From an uncultured Methanolobus sp. (GTDB taxonomy: Archaea; Halobacteriota; Methanosarcinia; Methanosarcinales; Methanosarcinaceae): a DNA stretch of 64,000 bases. A program made the translations under genes and the position numbers. The DNA is taken from contig NZ_OY762426.1 in the NCBI RefSeq assembly GCF_963665675.1, positions 2,666,001 through 2,730,000 of the forward strand, written 5' to 3'. Below the pieces are notes generated by a model. It had not been told where the DNA came from, did no database searches, and saw nothing but the letters and a program-made list of their open reading frames with translations. Shown here one piece after another: positions 24,773 through 34,807 of the stretch (positions are counted from its first letter, which is position 1; each line of letters starts with the position of its first letter).

Positions 24773-26056
24773 ATGTTTAAATTCAAAATTAGTAAAACAA
24801 TGCGTGATATACAGTGGTCATTCATTAGCCTTGCTACTGCCTCATTATCTCATTTACTTTTAAGAGTAGTATTGGGTAGAGAACTTGGACCTGACGGACT
24901 TGGAATTTACACGCTGGTGTTTACCATATACATGTTCGGAATGCAGTTTGCTGCATTTGGAATCGGTGCCGCGTTGACTAAATATGTGGCAGAGTTTTCT
25001 GATGATCTGAAAAAAACTGGAGAGTACATATCTTCAGGAATAATAGGATCAATTGTCACCGGTATTCTAATTGGTGTTATTCTTTTTACATTATCTGGCA
25101 TAATTTCTATCAATGTTTTCAATATACCTGAAATGCGATATTTGTTAGAAATTACAGCCCTATGTTTTCCTTTTATAGCAATACAGAAGACGGTAATAGG
25201 TTCACTTAATGGATTTCGAAAAATGAAACAATTTGCATTTATGAACATTGCCCTTAACTCTTCTATCTTACTCGTATCTATATTTATGGTTATGTACCTT
25301 AAAATGAATGTTATAGGAGCAGTATTAGGTTTCGCACTACCTACAATACTAATAGGGTTTCTCTCCATTATTTTTGTTCGCTCCTATCTAATGTTCCCTA
25401 ATATATCTTTTCTGAAAAATGATATTTTAAGAGATGTTTTACACTTTGGCTTCTATGTCGTCCTCGGCAATTCAATAGGCTATATATACACTCATATTGA
25501 TAATGTCATGATTGGTTACTATCTGAATGAAACCGAAGTCGGTTATTATGCAATATCTGCTATATTCATTCAGGGAATTACACTTATACCAAGTGCAGTT
25601 CAAAGAGTTACCAGTCCAATAATCGCAAAAAGCTATGCAAAAAAAGAGTACAATTCAATACTTCGTTTACTTAAAAGTGTCACGTTAAAAGTATTCTTGG
25701 TTTCATTGCTGCTTTCACTGTTCCTTGCAATTTTTGGAAGGACATTAATAATTACTATTTTTGAAGATGTGTTTTTGTCTGCATATTTACCAATGCTAAT
25801 TTTGCTTATTGGATACACAGTTTATTCTTCATTTATGTCTATAGGTACTTTTTATGCAAGTATTGGACATGTTCGGTTGTCCTACAAGATTGCCTTGTTT
25901 TCAGCGATATTGAGTATTGCATTGAATGCTTTTTTTATACCCAAATATGGAATAATTGGTGCAGCAGTTGCAACTTCAGCTTCACTGATATTATTAACAT
26001 CTTTGCATTACGTAATAATAAAACATTTGTTGAAAAATTATAATTTAGAGTTATAA
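24773..26056 (+). CDS. Oligosaccharide flippase (Wzx/MATE-like)
   Basis: A 427-residue membrane protein with about 12 transmembrane segments and no large soluble domain. The N-terminus DIQWSFISLATASLSHLLLR followed by GRELGPDGLGIYTLVF is characteristic of the polysaccharide transporter (Wzx-type) family, which flips lipid-linked glycans across the membrane. It sits between a sugar epimerase gene and glycosyltransferase genes, and converges on the minus-strand cluster with only eight bases between stops. It likely exports the glycan made by that cluster. Confidence 0.9.
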   Translation: MFKFKISKTMRDIQWSFISLATASLSHLLLRVVLGRELGPDGLGIYTLVFTIYMFGMQFAAFGIGAALTKYVAEFSDDLKKTGEYISSGIIGSIVTGILIGVILFTLSGIISINVFNIPEMRYLLEITALCFPFIAIQKTVIGSLNGFRKMKQFAFMNIALNSSILLVSIFMVMYLKMNVIGAVLGFALPTILIGFLSIIFVRSYLMFPNISFLKNDILRDVLHFGFYVVLGNSIGYIYTHIDNVMIGYYLNETEVGYYAISAIFIQGITLIPSAVQRVTSPIIAKSYAKKEYNSILRLLKSVTLKVFLVSLLLSLFLAIFGRTLIITIFEDVFLSAYLPMLILLIGYTVYSSFMSIGTFYASIGHVRLSYKIALFSAILSIALNAFFIPKYGIIGAAVATSASLILLTSLHYVIIKHLLKNYNLEL

Positions 26057-26064
26057 TACGGAAG

Positions 26065-27969
26065 TTATGTAATATAATACCCTATAATAGCACTATTATC
26101 ATATATTCGGTTTGTCATTTCTAACTTATTAAAAGTTTCTTTACCTAATACCACAGGTTCTACAATTATTCGATCATAATTTTGAGTTTGAGTAAATGTA
26201 CGAATTGGCCTATCTAGCATATAATTTCTCCAAAGGAAAATGTTGTTCTTTTTACTAAAAATAGATTCTTTGTTGGGCGTGGCATAGGCAAGACTATCAG
26301 TACTTTCAATATTAGAAAGATAAATTCCTATAACTGAGGGTCCATACCTTGCATCACTAAAAATATTATCTGAATATTTTATCATTGTTTTTGCACCCTG
26401 TATCTCTGAAGATGTGTAAGTCCTAGAAATAGTTGAGCTTTTTAACCATAGAGGACTATCAAAATTTGAAATTGTGTTGCTAGCCATAAAAAACGCCATT
26501 ATACAAAATATAATAATTATGTACATTTTTTTTCTATTACTCGATTTTATTAAGTGATAAATCTGCATTATTGCAAACGATGCAAAAATACTGACAAAGA
26601 AGTATTCAAAAGCAAACCATCTGCTAGGAATAATATTCCTAATACCAAACAAAGGAAAAGAAAAGGTAATTCCAAAAAGAACAACTAATATAAGGATATA
26701 GCAAAATTTTATCTGATCTCTATACTTCAATGAAATGGAAAACAAACAACCAATTATTGCAAAGAAGAGATAAAGTGACAAGCCAAACGTATCTGCAAAT
26801 CTTTCTACAAAAGGAGGTAAGGCGCTTGCAATCTCAATAGTTGCTTCTGGTCTATTAAGAAAATCGGCATAACCTGATACATAATAAAACAATGAAGAAA
26901 TAATTTGATCAAAGAAATGTTTCCCACCTTTTGAATAAATTGCAATAAACCATTGCTGGAAAAGCGCAATAAAAGAAATTAAAAACAATCCACCATAAAC
27001 AATTTCACTTTTATAATATAATTTTGAATAGATTACAGAACCTAAAAATAAAACAAACATTGTAATGATAAATATAAAAGAAGAAACTGCATGAGTTATA
27101 ATTAATACAATAGTAATAAAGATAGATAATGAAATCCATTTAATTTTAGATTGTGAATAGAATACATTGAATAACAGATACATAAGTGTGTAATATAATA
27201 AAAGTCCATAACAAGTAGTCTGTGGTGAAAAGCCCCAATAAATATGATAATCGCTAACATTTACTAAGAGCATTGATAGTAAACCTACTTTTTCACCAAA
27301 CAAAGTTCTTGCAACTAGATATACAAAAGTAGTTGAAATTATTAAAGGAATAATGATAGCAAAATTGCTGGCATCTTTTATGCTGACTGCTGAGACAATT
27401 TCCAGAATAGCAGTTTGGATATGCATAATTGGAAAAGACATCTCTTTTCCAATTAAAACATCAATGAATCCTGATTTAGCAAGCATAGCATTCATTTTTG
27501 CATGTAAATAGGGATCCACATCTGGAATAAACCCTGCAAGCATATAACTAGAGTAACGTATGTTTAATGATAAAATGACTATTTTGCAATATTGAATGAA
27601 ATAGTCTTTTTTATTATTACTTAAAGAAACAGAAAGAGCCAAAAATCCTGCACACAAAGTAAGTACTAAAAAAAAACTAAAAGGCCGCCCAACAGAATTA
27701 TCCCATAAAATTATCGAAACTGTGAATAATACTACAAATAAGATATCGTATAATCTTTTTTCAGTAATAGTAGAATGATATTGAATATCATCAAATGATT
27801 TTTCTTTAAGAGTAATATAACCAGCACATCCTAATACAAGTGCCAAACCAATTGAAAATAAATGAATTGTTGGACTTAGAGTATAAAGAAAAATGATAAT
27901 TAATCCAAGTATAAACCCTAAAACAGCCAACGGAACATCCGGATTTTCTTTGTAGTTTATTTTAAACAT
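26065..27969 (-). CDS. Large multi-pass membrane protein, possible GT-C glycosyltransferase
   Basis: A 634-residue protein with roughly 14 membrane segments and a C-terminal soluble part of about 130 residues. After the first segments a loop reads LAGFIPDVDPYLHAKMNAML: an acidic DxD-like motif in the first outer loop, as in GT-C enzymes that use lipid-linked sugars. I do not recognise a named family. ATG 27969 follows GGAAGTG; a GTG at 27984 is in frame. It is the last gene of a minus-strand glycan run. The gene at 58411-59985 has a comparable layout. Confidence 0.7.
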   Translation of the reverse strand: MFKINYKENPDVPLAVLGFILGLIIIFLYTLSPTIHLFSIGLALVLGCAGYITLKEKSFDDIQYHSTITEKRLYDILFVVLFTVSIILWDNSVGRPFSFFLVLTLCAGFLALSVSLSNNKKDYFIQYCKIVILSLNIRYSSYMLAGFIPDVDPYLHAKMNAMLAKSGFIDVLIGKEMSFPIMHIQTAILEIVSAVSIKDASNFAIIIPLIISTTFVYLVARTLFGEKVGLLSMLLVNVSDYHIYWGFSPQTTCYGLLLYYTLMYLLFNVFYSQSKIKWISLSIFITIVLIITHAVSSFIFIITMFVLFLGSVIYSKLYYKSEIVYGGLFLISFIALFQQWFIAIYSKGGKHFFDQIISSLFYYVSGYADFLNRPEATIEIASALPPFVERFADTFGLSLYLFFAIIGCLFSISLKYRDQIKFCYILILVVLFGITFSFPLFGIRNIIPSRWFAFEYFFVSIFASFAIMQIYHLIKSSNRKKMYIIIIFCIMAFFMASNTISNFDSPLWLKSSTISRTYTSSEIQGAKTMIKYSDNIFSDARYGPSVIGIYLSNIESTDSLAYATPNKESIFSKKNNIFLWRNYMLDRPIRTFTQTQNYDRIIVEPVVLGKETFNKLEMTNRIYDNSAIIGYYIT

Positions 27970-28032
27970 CAGATGCACTTCCACTAAGTAATATTAAACA
28001 AATATCCATAATTATTTGTGATAATGTTATTT

Positions 28033-29058
28033 TTATTCCTGAGTGATTGAACTTACAAGTTCTACAAAATCAATTTTTTTTGTTTTAACTGCAAAATTGT
28101 TAACTATTTGACTTCTTGACTTTCTAAACTTCCCTGAAATTGAAGCATCTTTAATCTTATTAGCAATTTCACTTGGATCCATACTATTTACATAGTAACC
28201 AGCATCGCCTACTACTTCTGGTAAAGATGCATTTTGAGTAACTACTGGAACACAACCACACAGCATAGCCTCAGCTAAAGCATAACCAAATGATTCAAAT
28301 ATTGATAATTGACAATAAACACTTGAAGTGCATAAATGTTTTATTAACTCTTCGTCAGGTAAAAAACCAGTAAAATGGACATTATTTGGTGCTATTTTTT
28401 TTAAATCATTTATAGAATCATCGTATTTTCCTATCAGATAAAAATCGAAGTCTGGCAAATAACATGCACTTTGAACAAACTCAACAAGGCCTTTTCTATA
28501 AATATACCATTTATTTATGCTTGATATAGTGACCACTTTTTTATTATTTTTTTCCAAGTTATTGCATGAATACTTAGAATGATTTATCAAATTTGGAAAT
28601 ACAACTAGTTTATCCCCAATATTGATATTAAAGTCTAATATGCTTTTTTTTGAATAATTCGATGGAACCGTTACTAGATTTGCAGCTTTGAACAAAATAT
28701 TAAGTATATTATGTGTTTTCTCCAAGATATTATATGGACTTCCGCAATGCCAAGTGATTATTACTTTTTTATGATACATTTTTGAAATAATATATGTCCA
28801 TATTAATGGTATGTCCCCTAAATAACCAGAAGAATGCACATGAATACAGGTATATTTTTTTTCATTTTTAATCAAATCAATGAGCATTTTCATTTTATAA
28901 TACGGTTTTGAATCTATGTATATACATTCAAACTCATGTTCTTCAAGTATATTGCCGTATATTTTTGCAATATTACCTATTACACTCGTACCTCCTGGAG
29001 CAACGATGCATAACTTATTACTAAATAAACTGTCTTCATTATTTATGCTCATAGACAT
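28033..29058 (-). CDS. Family 4 glycosyltransferase
   Basis: A 341-residue GT-B type glycosyltransferase. The N-terminal acceptor domain contains CIHVHSSGYLGDIPLIW and ITWHCGSP. The C-terminal donor domain has ISSINKWYIYRKGLVEFVQS, FTGFLPDEELIKHL and the family signature ESFGYALAEAMLCGCVPVVT with the conserved Glu pair. Length is normal for GT4. It should transfer an activated sugar in the cytoplasm to a glycan being built on a membrane lipid. Neighbours on both sides are glycan genes in the same direction. Confidence 0.88.
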   Translation of the reverse strand: MSMSINNEDSLFSNKLCIVAPGGTSVIGNIAKIYGNILEEHEFECIYIDSKPYYKMKMLIDLIKNEKKYTCIHVHSSGYLGDIPLIWTYIISKMYHKKVIITWHCGSPYNILEKTHNILNILFKAANLVTVPSNYSKKSILDFNINIGDKLVVFPNLINHSKYSCNNLEKNNKKVVTISSINKWYIYRKGLVEFVQSACYLPDFDFYLIGKYDDSINDLKKIAPNNVHFTGFLPDEELIKHLCTSSVYCQLSIFESFGYALAEAMLCGCVPVVTQNASLPEVVGDAGYYVNSMDPSEIANKIKDASISGKFRKSRSQIVNNFAVKTKKIDFVELVSSITQE

Positions 29059-29084
29059 ACCTATAAATTAATAATAGTTTAATG

Positions 29085-30164
29085 CTAAGTGTTTTTAATT
29101 ATTTTGTTCAAGAAATTAGAACCCAATTGGAAAACATATCTAATATTATATTTATATAGATTCATTACCAGATGTTTACGAAGACTAGTACGGTACTGTT
29201 TCCTATATTCTTCAACTTTGTGAAGATATTCATCTTCCCCACATCTTTGAAGAAAATCGTTTTTAATTTGAGAAATTAATAACTCACCGTTATCTCCTTG
29301 AATTATTGTGGGATGATAATATTTATCTATTAATACAGGAATAATGTCATATTTCAAAATTCTATCTTTTGAGAACTCACACTGCAAAATCATTGATTCA
29401 CGCATTTTTTTTTGCCACATATCGAAAACAAAATTACCCATACTATATGCAATAATTCCTCCATTATATTCTTCTACACCTTGCAATACGTGGGGATGAT
29501 GACCTAGTATTATCTTTGCACCTGCATCAATAATAGCATGGCCAAGTTCAACCTGATGAGGGGAAGGATTTCTTATGAATTCATCTCCCCAATGCATAGA
29601 CACAATTAGAATATCGACTTTAGAAGTAGCATTCCTAACATCATCAATTATTTCCTTTTCATTATCTACCGAACAATATGCTGTTTTGTCTCTTATTAAA
29701 CAATATGCTAAAAAGCCTATTCTAATCCCTTTAATATTCATTACAAATACTTTTCTAGATTCTTTCTTTGACTCTGCAACTCCAATTGCACAAATCCCAT
29801 GTTGTTGCAATAATTTTTTGCTTCTTTTTAGAGAAAACTCGCCATGTTCCAAAACATGGTTATTTGCTATGGATACAACATTGAAATGTGCTGATTTGAG
29901 CTCATAAATAGATTTTTCAGCCCCTCTTAAACTAACCGATGAAAGTGATTTAAGATTAATATCAATATCTGAAAGTATACATTCTAAATTTCCAAATGTA
30001 ATATCTGCTTTACAAAGCAGATGCGAAACATTACTAAATAAATTACCTGCTTCTTTGCACTTTAAACTGCTTCCAACACCATGACCTATGCATATAGGAT
30101 GGTCACCTAGCATGATATCACCAACAGCCACTAATGAAACAAAATTTTCAGCATCTTCAATCAT
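29085..30164 (-). CDS. CapA-family metallophosphatase-like protein
   Basis: A 359-residue protein of the CapA (poly-gamma-glutamate capsule) family. The motif series is complete: VAVGDIMLGDHP, FGNLECILSD, VVSIANNHVLEHGE, VSMHWGDEF, ILGHHPHVLQG and AYSMGNFVFD. These are the metal-binding loops of a calcineurin-like fold. CapA homologues take part in capsule polymer assembly, though the chemistry is not settled. No membrane anchor is seen. The stop is TAG. It lies 11 bases after the CapK-like gene, which points to one transcript. Confidence 0.87.
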   Translation of the reverse strand: MIEDAENFVSLVAVGDIMLGDHPICIGHGVGSSLKCKEAGNLFSNVSHLLCKADITFGNLECILSDIDINLKSLSSVSLRGAEKSIYELKSAHFNVVSIANNHVLEHGEFSLKRSKKLLQQHGICAIGVAESKKESRKVFVMNIKGIRIGFLAYCLIRDKTAYCSVDNEKEIIDDVRNATSKVDILIVSMHWGDEFIRNPSPHQVELGHAIIDAGAKIILGHHPHVLQGVEEYNGGIIAYSMGNFVFDMWQKKMRESMILQCEFSKDRILKYDIIPVLIDKYYHPTIIQGDNGELLISQIKNDFLQRCGEDEYLHKVEEYRKQYRTSLRKHLVMNLYKYNIRYVFQLGSNFLNKIIKNT

Positions 30165-30175
30165 AAAAAATCCAA

Positions 30176-31510
30176 TTATTTATTCAATTCAGAAATTATA
30201 AATTTTAATTTCCCTGCTTTGGTTCTTTCAATCTTGTCTACAAATTCAAATTTTAAAACCCATGAATCGCTTTTTTCTCTCACAATTTCTTTGATGTTAT
30301 TCAATTGTTTTTCGTCAAATTGGTCATCTATAACCAATTTAATTACGATTAAATCAACTTGTTTTTGTATAACTTGATATTCTTTTACACCATGACAATA
30401 TTGCCACATTATGTATAAAAAAAACCATCCGTGGACTGATTTACCTTCAGGAGTTATCAATATATCTACACTTCTACCTAACACTTCTTTCAGTAACTTA
30501 GATCCACGTCCACAACCACATTTATCCTCTATAATATGCCCCATATCTCCTGTATGGTATCTTATAAGAGGCATGGCAAAATTATGAAGACTTGTAGCAA
30601 TTATATCCCCTTGACCTTCATCTAATTGAAAACCATTGCTATCAACAATTTCCATTATACTTCTATCAGTATCTATGTGAAGACCATTATGTTCTTTACA
30701 CTCAAATGCACTAACTCCACCATCATTTAAACCATATGCATCGAAAATTTCGCAATTAAAAACATCTCTAATTGTTTCCCTCATGTATGGCAGAAGCTTT
30801 TCAGAAGTTGTAGATACTGCATCAGGTAATTTAATAGATATATCATTCTCTTGTATCCATTTACAATAAAAATAAAGAGAAGAAGGATAACCCCTGATAT
30901 ACTTTGGATTAAATGAATTCAGAACCTCTGTATATTGTTTCATATCGACTTCACTCATATCAAATGAAGAAAGTTTCCTAATATTCCGAGTAACCTCATG
31001 AATTTTTTTATTGAAAATTGATTTAGTTCCCACATCAAGTGAGGCTCCTGCAATGAATGTCATCTTGTCACCAAGTTCAAAACCTGCATAACCCCATCCC
31101 CTATAGAGTAATATAGCATTCAAAAAACGATCTTCTTTAAGCAACCTATATTTAAGAGGAGTACCTGTGGAACCACCAGTTGCCTGTTTATTATATTTCA
31201 TTGAAGAAAGATTTGCAGGTTTGAAAGCTTCCCAATTAGATCTAATTATTTCTTTTGTAAGTATGGGTAACTTCTCTAAATCCTCTATTTTATTTATATC
31301 ATTAGGAGATAATTTTAAATCATTAAAGAGTTTATGATAATATGGAACGTTCCGATAAGCGAAACCGATCATATAACGAAGATGTTTCTCTTGCTGTTTT
31401 TTTTGTGTCTCATATGAATTCCATTGATTTTTTACCACATTTTTGTAGGTAGAATAAAATTTAGGATATTGTGCTTGATGAGCAAGTATAAAAAGAGGTT
31501 TGTTGAACAT
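30176..31510 (-). CDS. CapK/phenylacetate-CoA-ligase-like adenylate-forming enzyme
   Basis: A 444-residue member of the adenylate-forming superfamily, CapK/PaaK branch. The phosphate loop is ATGGSTGTPLKY near residue 110, followed by SSLYFYCKWIQEN, the AMP-binding DAYGLNDGG and MPLIRYHTGDMGHI. It carries CGCGRGSKLL, a CxC pair also found in CapK proteins. Members of this branch occur in polysaccharide clusters and probably activate an acid for attachment to a glycan. The stop of DUF354 upstream overlaps closely (1 base apart), so they are co-transcribed. Confidence 0.87.
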   Translation of the reverse strand: MFNKPLFILAHQAQYPKFYSTYKNVVKNQWNSYETQKKQQEKHLRYMIGFAYRNVPYYHKLFNDLKLSPNDINKIEDLEKLPILTKEIIRSNWEAFKPANLSSMKYNKQATGGSTGTPLKYRLLKEDRFLNAILLYRGWGYAGFELGDKMTFIAGASLDVGTKSIFNKKIHEVTRNIRKLSSFDMSEVDMKQYTEVLNSFNPKYIRGYPSSLYFYCKWIQENDISIKLPDAVSTTSEKLLPYMRETIRDVFNCEIFDAYGLNDGGVSAFECKEHNGLHIDTDRSIMEIVDSNGFQLDEGQGDIIATSLHNFAMPLIRYHTGDMGHIIEDKCGCGRGSKLLKEVLGRSVDILITPEGKSVHGWFFLYIMWQYCHGVKEYQVIQKQVDLIVIKLVIDDQFDEKQLNNIKEIVREKSDSWVLKFEFVDKIERTKAGKLKFIISELNK

Positions 31511-31511
31511 T

Positions 31512-32570
31512 TTATTCCTTCTTATCTGAATTCATATTTTTGATAAAATTCAAAATAAAACTCGTAACATCTATCTTATCACCCAACAGACGCTTTCTTT
31601 TTTCTTCGGCTTTGTCTTCTAAATTAGAATTATGTAGCAATTCTATTGCCTTTTTGACAGATTTCTCTTGGCTTTTTCCATCTAGTTTAAAATTATATAC
31701 CAAATTATATTTCGCTTCTTCCTCATCAGTATACCCCCTTCCTGCAAAATCACAAAAAATAGCATGTGTCCCTAATACAGCACACTCTGAGGCCATAGTT
31801 GCACTTTCACCATATAATAAAGTTGCATAACAAAGCAAATCATGCATTTTTTCAGGGGGTACTGATATCCTATACGGTTCAAACTCCGGATCTAAAACTT
31901 TCTCAGAAGATATCAATACACGGCCATATTTGCTAAGCTCATGCACAGCTTTTTTTTTTGTTTCTAAGGATAAACCCGTGCAACCAACATCATGGCTAGC
32001 CCCCCAAGAAACGAACCTCATAATTATGAACTTTTCGTCCTCTCCCAATCCGATTTCATTTAATGTATTTGGATTTGGAGTGAAATAATTAGGATGTAAG
32101 TAAGCAAGTTCATGATAACCATCATATTTCACTTGTTTTTTTCCAACATGTTTATAATAACACGAAGGTGTGCAAATAACATCAGAAAAAGGATAGGTAA
32201 TTTTTTGGGCAAATGATGCATGCTCAGTGTCATTGAAAATAATAGATTTTTTATTTAGCAACCAAGACACATGAGCAACTGAAGGATTTAAAATACCTGT
32301 TAAAATATCAGGTTTAAATTTTCGAGATATGTGTAAGAGTTTATAATCTCTAATAATCCATTCTTTAATTAAATTTATAAGATTTCCTTTCCCTTTTTTC
32401 ATGGATGAAAGAACAGTATGGTCAATATTATAAGCTTCCAGAAGATCCACGGTTACCTCTTTGTCTCTTGCAGTAACGAGAATTTCATGTCCCTTTGCTT
32501 CGAGTTCTTTTATCGCATTCTTATAAAAATGAACATGTGCAGGATGTCCAATATCAACCAATATTCTCAT
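31512..32570 (-). CDS. DUF354 glycosyltransferase-like protein (copy 1)
   Basis: A 352-residue protein of the archaeal DUF354 family, which has a GT-B fold. It begins MRILVDIGHPAHVHFYKN (start at 32570; the frame opens at 32594), and contains IFNDTEHASFA, YDGYHELAYLHPNYFTP, MRFVSWGASHDVG and YGESATMASECAVLGTHAIF. The family resembles UDP-GlcNAc 2-epimerase/MurG-type enzymes, but no activity is proven. A clear paralogue is at 62187-63263 in the third glycan cluster. Confidence 0.88.
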   Translation of the reverse strand: MRILVDIGHPAHVHFYKNAIKELEAKGHEILVTARDKEVTVDLLEAYNIDHTVLSSMKKGKGNLINLIKEWIIRDYKLLHISRKFKPDILTGILNPSVAHVSWLLNKKSIIFNDTEHASFAQKITYPFSDVICTPSCYYKHVGKKQVKYDGYHELAYLHPNYFTPNPNTLNEIGLGEDEKFIIMRFVSWGASHDVGCTGLSLETKKKAVHELSKYGRVLISSEKVLDPEFEPYRISVPPEKMHDLLCYATLLYGESATMASECAVLGTHAIFCDFAGRGYTDEEEAKYNLVYNFKLDGKSQEKSVKKAIELLHNSNLEDKAEEKRKRLLGDKIDVTSFILNFIKNMNSDKKE

Positions 32571-32594
32571 AATTTTCCCCGTTTTTAATGTCAT

Positions 32595-34148
32595 TTAATT
32601 CTGCTGACAAGCCACCCTACTACATTCCTGCATATCAAACAACATCGCAAACAAGGTAAACTGAATACCAGTGATCAGGAGTACTGCATCCAGTAAGGGC
32701 ATATTTGCAGATACATTCCACCCCATCAAAAACTTTGCAGCCAAAATATATCCGGCCAACAATACTCCCAGAGGTACCAGTATCATCCCAAATATATAGA
32801 ACAGCACAAGTGGATGGAAACTCAGTACCATATACTTCATCTTGAGTCGCCACAGGAACTTCCTGAAAAGCATTATTGAAACTTTGCCCATGTAATTACT
32901 GTATTTAATAGTGGAGCGTTCCTGACCATAGCGGGCTGGCATGGTAATATCCATGGTGCGGAAGCCGAAGGCGTTCAGTTTTACAAGCATGTCATTGCAG
33001 TATCCATAGTAAGTGTATAGTTTGTGCAGGTCCATATTTGAGAGAGCTTTTTTGGATATGGCCGTGTAACCATTCTGGGGGTCCATAATATGCCAGTAGC
33101 CACTGGCGATCTTGGTTATCATGGTGAGAAGGCCGTTTCCGAAGGATCTCCATTTGCTCATGCCGACACGGAACTCTTCACTGAGCAGGCGGTTGCCTTT
33201 GGTGTAATCTGTCTTGCCTTCGATTATTGGCATTAGAAGATTTGGAAGCTGCTGGGGGTTCATCTGGTTGTCACCGCCCATTACCGCGACTATGTCCATG
33301 TTCTCTTTCAGGGATTGCTGGTATCCGTGCAGGATAGCTGCTCCTACTCCTTGATTCACCTTGTGAGTGATCACATGCAGACGGGGGTCATCTATAGACT
33401 CGAGAACTTCTGCTGTGCTGTCAGTACTGCAATCATTGATGACATAGATTCTGTCCACGTATTCGGGAATACCGTTTACAGTTACCTTAATCAGTTTCTC
33501 TTCATTATATGCCGGTACTACTACACCGATTCGATACTGCTGTAAAACATCATAATCATGATTGTGTAAAGTTGATGCTGGAAGCATCTTTACATCATAT
33601 CCTGCATTTTTTGCATCCCTGAGCAGTGAAAGCTCAACTGACGTACCGTTCTCTAAGAATTCAAGGGAATCCACAGTACTTGACGAAAATGCGGTGAATC
33701 CCATATGTTGTTCTATCAAGCCTGTGTCAAGAGCAGTATCACAAACTAAAGAACCTTCAAAATTGTCGCCCATACCCATAATCGACAGAACATCATAGTC
33801 CTTAAAAAGTGTATTTCCACTTACTACATCGGCCTCAAGCCAGAAAATCGGCTCAACCAGCCGGGGAATATCTTCAGGATTGTGATAACCATTTGCGTAA
33901 AGAGTAACAATTATTCGGGGGTCAAGCTCCTTTGCAGCTTTGAAGCCAGATTTAAGAGCTTCAACTTTACCTATGTTAGTTTCATGCCGTACAAGCCTTA
34001 CACCAAGACTTTGTGCAATGTAAGCAGTTGCATCGTTGCTGCAATCATCAACAACAATGACCTCATCTACATAATGTTTAGCTTTTTTGATAACATCGTG
34101 TATGTGTACTTCTTCATTATATGCAGGTATAACTGCTACTATTGTCAT
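32595..34148 (-). CDS. Tandem family 2 glycosyltransferase with membrane tail
   Basis: A 517-residue protein with two GT2 domains. The first (1-195) starts VAVIPAYNEEVHIHDVIKKA and has DEVIVVDDCSNDAT, but where a DxD metal site should be it reads LYANGYHNPEDIP, without acidic residues. The second (205-430) has VVVPAYNEEKLIKVTVNGIP, YVINDCSTDSTA, VMGGDNQMNP and PQNGYTAISK and should be the active one. Two or three membrane segments end the protein, as in dolichyl-phosphate sugar synthases. It is the first gene of the minus-strand glycan run. Confidence 0.87.
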   Translation of the reverse strand: MTIVAVIPAYNEEVHIHDVIKKAKHYVDEVIVVDDCSNDATAYIAQSLGVRLVRHETNIGKVEALKSGFKAAKELDPRIIVTLYANGYHNPEDIPRLVEPIFWLEADVVSGNTLFKDYDVLSIMGMGDNFEGSLVCDTALDTGLIEQHMGFTAFSSSTVDSLEFLENGTSVELSLLRDAKNAGYDVKMLPASTLHNHDYDVLQQYRIGVVVPAYNEEKLIKVTVNGIPEYVDRIYVINDCSTDSTAEVLESIDDPRLHVITHKVNQGVGAAILHGYQQSLKENMDIVAVMGGDNQMNPQQLPNLLMPIIEGKTDYTKGNRLLSEEFRVGMSKWRSFGNGLLTMITKIASGYWHIMDPQNGYTAISKKALSNMDLHKLYTYYGYCNDMLVKLNAFGFRTMDITMPARYGQERSTIKYSNYMGKVSIMLFRKFLWRLKMKYMVLSFHPLVLFYIFGMILVPLGVLLAGYILAAKFLMGWNVSANMPLLDAVLLITGIQFTLFAMLFDMQECSRVACQQN

Positions 34149-34507
34149 AAACTATCCGACCACCGTTTTATTTTTACGCGCAACCATTAAATGAGAAAGC
34201 GCAACCACATGACTGACTTACCATACACACGCATATATCTATACTGTCTACTGTTTAAATAATGGACATCAAATATAAAAGTTCCTCATTTTTTGTGTAA
34301 ATGGTTTTATAAAATAAAAGAAATATAACACGGCACAAATATTTATATCTCGTTCGTCTCTCTACGAAAACGTAACAACTGAGCTTATGAGATGATCGTA
34401 CATAAAATATAAATTAATATGTAATTATAAAATATTTTGGAGACATGGTTCTGTAGAACTCATGGCATTAAAATTGAAAAGGAGTTGTGATCTGATTTAT
34501 TATTGGT
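34149..34507. other. Gene-free upstream region of the glycan run
   Basis: About 360 AT-rich bases with no convincing gene. AAATATTTATATC near 34336 and TATATCTATACTG near 34230 could be TATA boxes for the minus-strand glycan genes when read in reverse. No repeat or RNA gene is seen until the repeat copy begins at 34508. Confidence 0.3.
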
Positions 34508-34775
34508 CATGAATAGCTGAAGTGATCCCGAAGGGTCCGGCGAATCCGACGTTTTCCCACAATAAGAAACAAAATAATATGCAAATATCTTCTATTTTCT
34601 TCTTAGGACTTCCGTGGAATTCTCTGTATAACTGCAATCATCTTTGTAATCATATTCTGTGCAGCAGCATCGGAATATGCCGCCTGCAGAGGGTGTTTAC
34701 TTTGTTTTTAGATTGCAGGTTGTTTTTGTAAGCATGAAAAAGAGCAATGTTTGTGTCACTCAGGTAAACAGGATT
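34508..34775 (-). repeat. Dispersed hairpin-rich repeat, long copy C
   Basis: The reverse strand carries all blocks in the same order as copy A: ACACAAACATTGCTCTTTTT, TGCAATCTAAAAACAAAGTA, CAGGCGGCATATTCC, GAAGAAAATAGAAG, TATTGTGGGAAAACG, TCGGATTCGCCGGACCCTTC and GGGATCACTT. The first GC hairpin is worn while the second is kept. It is placed between the first gene of the minus-strand glycan run and a small Cys-rich gene. Confidence 0.78.
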
Positions 34776-34807
34776 TTCACAGAGCCGGAAATACTTGATT
34801 AATGTGC

